Assembly: GCA_017860375.1 (NCBI GenBank)
Contig: JAGDMB010000146.1
Coordinates: 1 to 8,573, forward strand
Source: Bacteroidota bacterium
Lineage (GTDB): Bacteria > Bacteroidota > Bacteroidia > Bacteroidales > UBA10428
Direction: 5' to 3'
Length of the DNA stretch: 8,573 nucleotides
The position numbers and the translations under genes were made by a program. Positions 5,189 to 8,573 of this stretch are shown one piece after another. The stretch's first letter is position 1; each line of letters starts with the position of its first letter. A model generated the notes under the pieces. The model saw only the letters and a program-made list of their open reading frames with translations, ran no database searches and was not told the origin of the DNA.

Positions 5189-7264
5189 ATGTTAAAGGCA
5201 ATTTCGTTACTCTTCATCCTGTCATTTATTTGTTATACAAGCTTTTCACAGAATCCGCTTCCGGATCCTTCTGAAACAGTAAGGTCAATCATTGAATCTA
5301 TGGAAGAATCAGGCCGCCTGCCTGAGGATTTCTCCGACCTTTTGGATAACCTTGCCCTGTTCCGTGAAAAACCGCTTAACCTCAACCAGGCTGAAAGGGC
5401 GGATTTGGAAAAATTTCTGTTTCTGACCGATTTCCAGGTGCAAAGTCTCCTGGATTACCGCAGGGAACACGGCCCCTTTTTAACCCTGTATGAACTGCAG
5501 CTGGTGATTGGATTTGACAGTACCACCATCGCGTTTCTGCTGCCTTATGTTTCAGCAGGTGATAAAGGAACGGACAACCGGTTGGTTGCCAAAAACATCA
5601 TCCGCAAAGGAGATCATGAGATCTTCCTGAAAGAACAACGGGTACTTCAAACCCCGGAGGGATACCGTGAAATGCCGGATTCGGCATCCCCGGGGAAAAC
5701 CTCGACCCGGTATGCCGGCAGCCGCGACAGGTTGCTGGTACGGTACCGCTATCAGGTACAGAAAAGACTCTATTGCGGACTGACCATGGAAAAGGATGCC
5801 GGAGAAGAATTTTTCACCGGGTCAAATCCGTATGGTTTTGATTTCTATTCAGGCTATGTACAGATAAATAACCTGGGTCCCTTAAAATCTCTGCTGGCAG
5901 GGGATTACCAGGTGACAGCCGGTCAGGGGCTGACCCTGGGTGCCGGCTCTGCTTACGGAGGATCTTTTTTTCCATCCACATTGTACCGGCGGCCGGAGCC
6001 GCTTAAAAAATACGGATCAACCGATGAATCTCTTTTTCTGAGAGGCATAGCGGCATCCGTTGCGGTAAGAAATTTTACCTTTCTTGCCTTCTTTTCCCTG
6101 AAATCCCTGGATGCCAATATTACCGATACCCTCTCTTCCGGTGAAAGGGTATTCTCTGCTTTCCGCGAAACAACCTATCACCGGACCGCTTCGGAGATCA
6201 GCGACGAAAAGGTCATTTCCGAAACTGCCGTTGGTGCAACAGCCGTGTATAAAAACCGGTGGCTGAAAATCGGCTCGACTTTAGTAAGGTATGCATATAG
6301 TGGTACAAAACAAAAACCGGATGAATTGTACAACAAATATGAATTTTGGGGTAACCGGCTTTTGAACGCAGGACTGGATTATACTATGTCGTTTCGAAAA
6401 CTTCAGCTCTTTGGTGAAACTTCCTGGGGCAATGATGCATTTGCCACGCTGAACGGAGCCCTGCTGAACGCCCATCCGCTGGTCAGTTTTTCATTGCTCC
6501 ACCGGTATTATGATCCGCAATATTACGCGCGTTATTCAAGTGCCGTTTCCCAGAATACCCGCCCCTGCAACGAAAATGCCTTTTATATCGGTTCTGCCTT
6601 TCATCCGGTGAGGTTCCTGAACATAACCGCATATGCTGATTTCGTTCGTTTCCCCTGGATGACTTATGCCGCACGTCAGCCATCGTCGGGTTCTGAATTT
6701 TTTGTGCAGGCGGATCTCATGGTCCAAAAAGACCTTAGTTTATACCTGCGGTTCTTGAATAAATCGACCGGTATGAACTATACCGTTGAAGATTCTCCCG
6801 TACCGGTCATGCAAAACCAGAAAAGCAATTCAATTCGACTGCACATCCGTTACACAGTCAGCCAAAAATTGCAGGTACGGAGCCGTGTGGAATTTAAAAC
6901 CGTCGTTGCAGACAGCACGGAAAAGGCAGAAGGCTTTATGCTTTACCAGGATCTCGTATACAGGTTTTCCCGGATACCGGTTCAGCTTTCCATGCGGTAT
7001 ATGGTGTACAGGACTGACAATTATGCAGCAAGGATCTACGCGTATGAAGACGATGTATTGTATTCTTATTCTATACCGGCCTTCTTTGATGAAGGGAACC
7101 GCAGTTACCTGATGGCACGGTATGATGTCTGCAAAAACCTCACGATCTGGCTTAAATGGGGACTAACCGTCATGGAAGATGCCGCCACCCTGGGAACAGG
7201 GCCGGATGAAATTGAGGGGAATGCAAAATCAGAAGCAAAACTGCAGGTTCGCCTGGTTTTTTAG
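5189..7264 (+). CDS. Secreted helix-hairpin-helix domain protein with C-terminal outer-membrane beta-barrel
   Basis: The ATG at 5189 begins a clear signal peptide (MLKAISLLFILSFICYTSFS, cut before QNP). An upstream in-frame TTG at 5135 would put 18 extra residues in front of it, so I reject it. The product is 691 residues. Residues about 60-120 form a ComEA-like helix-hairpin-helix region ('PLNLNQAERADLEKFLFLTD', then 'LLDYRREHGPFLTLYELQLV'). From about 145 to the end, alternating aromatic and polar strands suggest an outer-membrane barrel. Segments such as 'LRLHIRYTVSQKLQVRSRVEF'-type repeats and a final 'VRLVF' ending in Phe fit BAM-assembled barrels. The architecture is widespread in Bacteroidota and to my knowledge has no established function. 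HhH domains elsewhere bind DNA, so a surface DNA-handling role is possible but speculative. There is no lipobox. The following receptor gene lies 154 bases away and has its own promoter candidate. Confidence 0.87.
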   Translation: MLKAISLLFILSFICYTSFSQNPLPDPSETVRSIIESMEESGRLPEDFSDLLDNLALFREKPLNLNQAERADLEKFLFLTDFQVQSLLDYRREHGPFLTLYELQLVIGFDSTTIAFLLPYVSAGDKGTDNRLVAKNIIRKGDHEIFLKEQRVLQTPEGYREMPDSASPGKTSTRYAGSRDRLLVRYRYQVQKRLYCGLTMEKDAGEEFFTGSNPYGFDFYSGYVQINNLGPLKSLLAGDYQVTAGQGLTLGAGSAYGGSFFPSTLYRRPEPLKKYGSTDESLFLRGIAASVAVRNFTFLAFFSLKSLDANITDTLSSGERVFSAFRETTYHRTASEISDEKVISETAVGATAVYKNRWLKIGSTLVRYAYSGTKQKPDELYNKYEFWGNRLLNAGLDYTMSFRKLQLFGETSWGNDAFATLNGALLNAHPLVSFSLLHRYYDPQYYARYSSAVSQNTRPCNENAFYIGSAFHPVRFLNITAYADFVRFPWMTYAARQPSSGSEFFVQADLMVQKDLSLYLRFLNKSTGMNYTVEDSPVPVMQNQKSNSIRLHIRYTVSQKLQVRSRVEFKTVVADSTEKAEGFMLYQDLVYRFSRIPVQLSMRYMVYRTDNYAARIYAYEDDVLYSYSIPAFFDEGNRSYLMARYDVCKNLTIWLKWGLTVMEDAATLGTGPDEIEGNAKSEAKLQVRLVF

Positions 7265-7314
7265 GTTGTTTCTTCCTTATTCGTCTGATTTATTGAGGAA
7301 TTGGTCGATTTTTA

Positions 7315-7352
7315 TTGCATTTATGAAAGAGGAACATCAATTTTGTACCCGG
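7315..7352 (+). promoter_or_regulatory. Promoter candidate for the receptor-like gene
   Basis: TTG (7315-7317) is followed after 20 bases by CAATTTTG (7338-7345), which matches TAnnTTTG except for its first base. Transcription from about 7352 would give a leader of about 67 bases containing the TTGATCC repeats and the ribosome site. Confidence 0.4.
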
Positions 7353-7376
7353 ATTGATCCATTTTGATCCTTTTTT
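7351..7376 (+). terminator. Weak hairpin plus T run, possible terminator or leader element
   Basis: GGATTG (7351-7356) can pair with TGATCC (7365-7370) using two G-U pairs, followed by TTTTTT (7371-7376). The same bases contain TTGATCC twice, at 7354-7360 and 7364-7370, exactly 10 bases apart, and the palindrome GGATTGATCC (7351-7360). It could end the upstream barrel transcript, or act as an attenuator or operator for the next gene. The stem is weak. Confidence 0.3.
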
Positions 7377-7408
7377 GTTTCTTATTCAATAGCGTTTGAG
7401 AAAATGTC

Positions 7409-7414
7409 AGGAGG
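7409..7414 (+). promoter_or_regulatory. Strong AGGAGG ribosome binding site
   Basis: AGGAGG lies four bases before the ATG at 7419. It favours that start over an in-frame ATG at 7404, which precedes the site. Such a full site is not shared by the other genes in the window, none of which shows a comparable one. Confidence 0.65.
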
Positions 7415-7418
7415 TTTG

Positions 7419-8573
7419 ATGAAAAGAATTGCAATACTGATTTTATGGATAGCATATGCCTTAGCAGGTAACAACGTTCAGGCACAATCGGGAGGTTTCG
7501 ATCCTTCCACCATGCAGAAAAACGGTGTCATTTCCGGAAAAGTGATGGATGAAAGGACGGGGGAATTTATTGAATATGCCATTGTAAGTATTTACAGACA
7601 AAAGGACTCCGTACTGGTGACAGGAACCATAACAGACCCCCAGGGTGCATTCCGTATCAAAGATTTGGCCTATGGCATGTATTATATGGAAGCAAGCTTT
7701 ATAGGCTACGACAAATTGCGACTGAACAAGATTACGATCACTCCGCAAAAACCTGCCCTGAATGTGGGCGAACTTAAAATCATGCCCGCATCGGTGAATA
7801 TCGATGCGGTGGTGGTAACAGCGGAAAACAATGTAGTGGAATACAAAATCGACAAGAAGGTGGTCACCCTGGGACAGGATATGACATCCGCCGGGGGAAC
7901 TGTAGCACAAGCCCTTGAAAACACGCCCTCCATTGAAGTGGATATCGAGGGTAACGTAACCCTTAGGGGAAGTTCCAACTTCAAAGTGCTGATTGATGGA
8001 AAACCCAGTGTTATTCAAGGCAGCGAAGCCCTTGAACAGATACCGGCCAGTTCCGTTCAGAATGTGGAGATCATTACCAATCCATCGGCCAAGTATGACC
8101 CCGATGGCGCAGCCGGTATCATTAACCTGGTGATGAAAAAACAAAAACAGCTCGGCCTTAATGGCGTTATTAATGCTTCTATTGGCACACATAATAAGTA
8201 TTCTACTGATTTCCTGTTAAATATGCGGAAAGAAAAAATAAATATCTTCCTCGGGGGTGAATATGCCAATTTCAGTATGTACAATGAGGGCCATTCCGAA
8301 CGAAGCGTATTTAGCGGAGATACGACCTTTTACACACTGTCTGACCGCGAAGGTGTATTTCACCGTTCGGGTTATTCCGTAAAGGCCGGTGCTGACTATT
8401 ATATCACAGACAAGAGCACCATCACGTTACAGGGCAGTTTGGGTAAACGTAATTTTGACATGAATTCCGACAGTAAGTTTCATGAATACGCCGATCCGCA
8501 AAATTCAGATCTGTATTACACGGAAGAAAATCTTTCACCCCACGGAAACCGCTACTATAATATTTCTTTGGAT
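7419..8573 (+). CDS. TonB-dependent-receptor-like outer-membrane beta-barrel protein (OMP_b-brl_3 type), 3' end missing
   Basis: The frame starts at ATG 7419 and is open to the last base, giving 385 residues without a stop. Residues 1-23 are a signal peptide (cut after 'NNVQAQ' or nearby). Residues about 36-120 are a carboxypeptidase-regulatory-like beta-sandwich ('GVISGKVMDERTGEFIEYAI', 'TDPQGAFRIKDLAYGMY'). 'DAVVVTAE' (129-136) is the usual linker and TonB-box-like position. Residues about 145-242 form a plug domain ('AQALENTPSIEVDIEGNVTL', 'VLIDGKPSV', 'IPASSVQNVEIITNPSAKYD', 'GIINLVMK'). The barrel begins at about 245. Full-length relatives are roughly 750-950 residues, so about half is missing. 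Family members sit in the outer membrane; the cargo is unknown and no SusD partner is visible. An in-frame ATG at 7404 is an alternative start, but AGGAGG at 7409-7414 supports 7419. Confidence 0.9.
   Translation, partial: MKRIAILILWIAYALAGNNVQAQSGGFDPSTMQKNGVISGKVMDERTGEFIEYAIVSIYRQKDSVLVTGTITDPQGAFRIKDLAYGMYYMEASFIGYDKLRLNKITITPQKPALNVGELKIMPASVNIDAVVVTAENNVVEYKIDKKVVTLGQDMTSAGGTVAQALENTPSIEVDIEGNVTLRGSSNFKVLIDGKPSVIQGSEALEQIPASSVQNVEIITNPSAKYDPDGAAGIINLVMKKQKQLGLNGVINASIGTHNKYSTDFLLNMRKEKINIFLGGEYANFSMYNEGHSERSVFSGDTTFYTLSDREGVFHRSGYSVKAGADYYITDKSTITLQGSLGKRNFDMNSDSKFHEYADPQNSDLYYTEENLSPHGNRYYNISLD

Noticed and set aside
7323..7367. A 14-codon open frame (ATG 7323 to TGA) as a leader peptide
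   Set aside because: It starts upstream of the inferred transcription start and has no repeated codons or ribosome site typical of attenuation peptides.
7461..8192. A 243-codon open frame on the minus strand, the longest unexplained one
   Set aside because: It lies wholly opposite the receptor-like coding region, whose signal peptide, plug and barrel motifs are clear. The antisense product is rich in His, Cys and Phe and resembles no family I know.

Overview
The window looks like chromosomal DNA from a Gram-negative member of the Bacteroidota, probably Bacteroidales-like. This rests on gene families typical of that phylum: a DUF4369-type thioredoxin-like protein, the Bacteroidota form of LpxH, a helix-hairpin-helix outer-membrane barrel protein and an OMP_b-brl_3-type receptor with a carboxypeptidase-like N-terminal domain. 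It also rests on promoter candidates of the TTG-N20-TAnnTTTG type. I see no mobile element, CRISPR array, rRNA or tRNA, and base composition looks even throughout. No stretch longer than 300 bases lacks a gene.

Layout: (1) Positions 3-1861, plus strand: the 3' part of a periplasmic TlpA/DUF4369-like protein whose CxxC motif has lost its first cysteine, then lpxH (lipid A synthesis) starting 11 bases later, probably as one operon. (2) Positions 1892-1942: hairpins including a strong terminator flanked by A and T runs, which can serve both strands between convergent genes. (3) Positions 1960-4118, minus strand: a membrane-bound pyrophosphatase gene (hppA) broken near position 2272, where about 33 conserved residues are missing and the frame shifts. 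The ATPase-like pump would lack its last catalytic helix unless this is an assembly error. (4) Positions 4308-5075, minus strand: a steroid 5-alpha-reductase family membrane enzyme with the family's catalytic Glu and Tyr. (5) Positions 5092-5174: two divergent promoter candidates back to back. (6) Positions 5189-7264, plus strand: a secreted helix-hairpin-helix plus beta-barrel outer-membrane protein. (7) Positions 7419-8573, plus strand: the N-terminal 385 residues of a TonB-dependent-receptor-like outer-membrane barrel protein that runs off the window.

The genes share an envelope theme (lipid A synthesis, periplasmic thioredoxin fold, inner-membrane ion pump, membrane reductase, two outer-membrane barrels) but do not form an obvious single pathway. 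I found no convincing new system. The most notable points are the broken hppA, the degenerate redox motif, the 5-alpha-reductase homologue, and the unexplained fusion of a DNA-binding-type HhH domain to an outer-membrane barrel.
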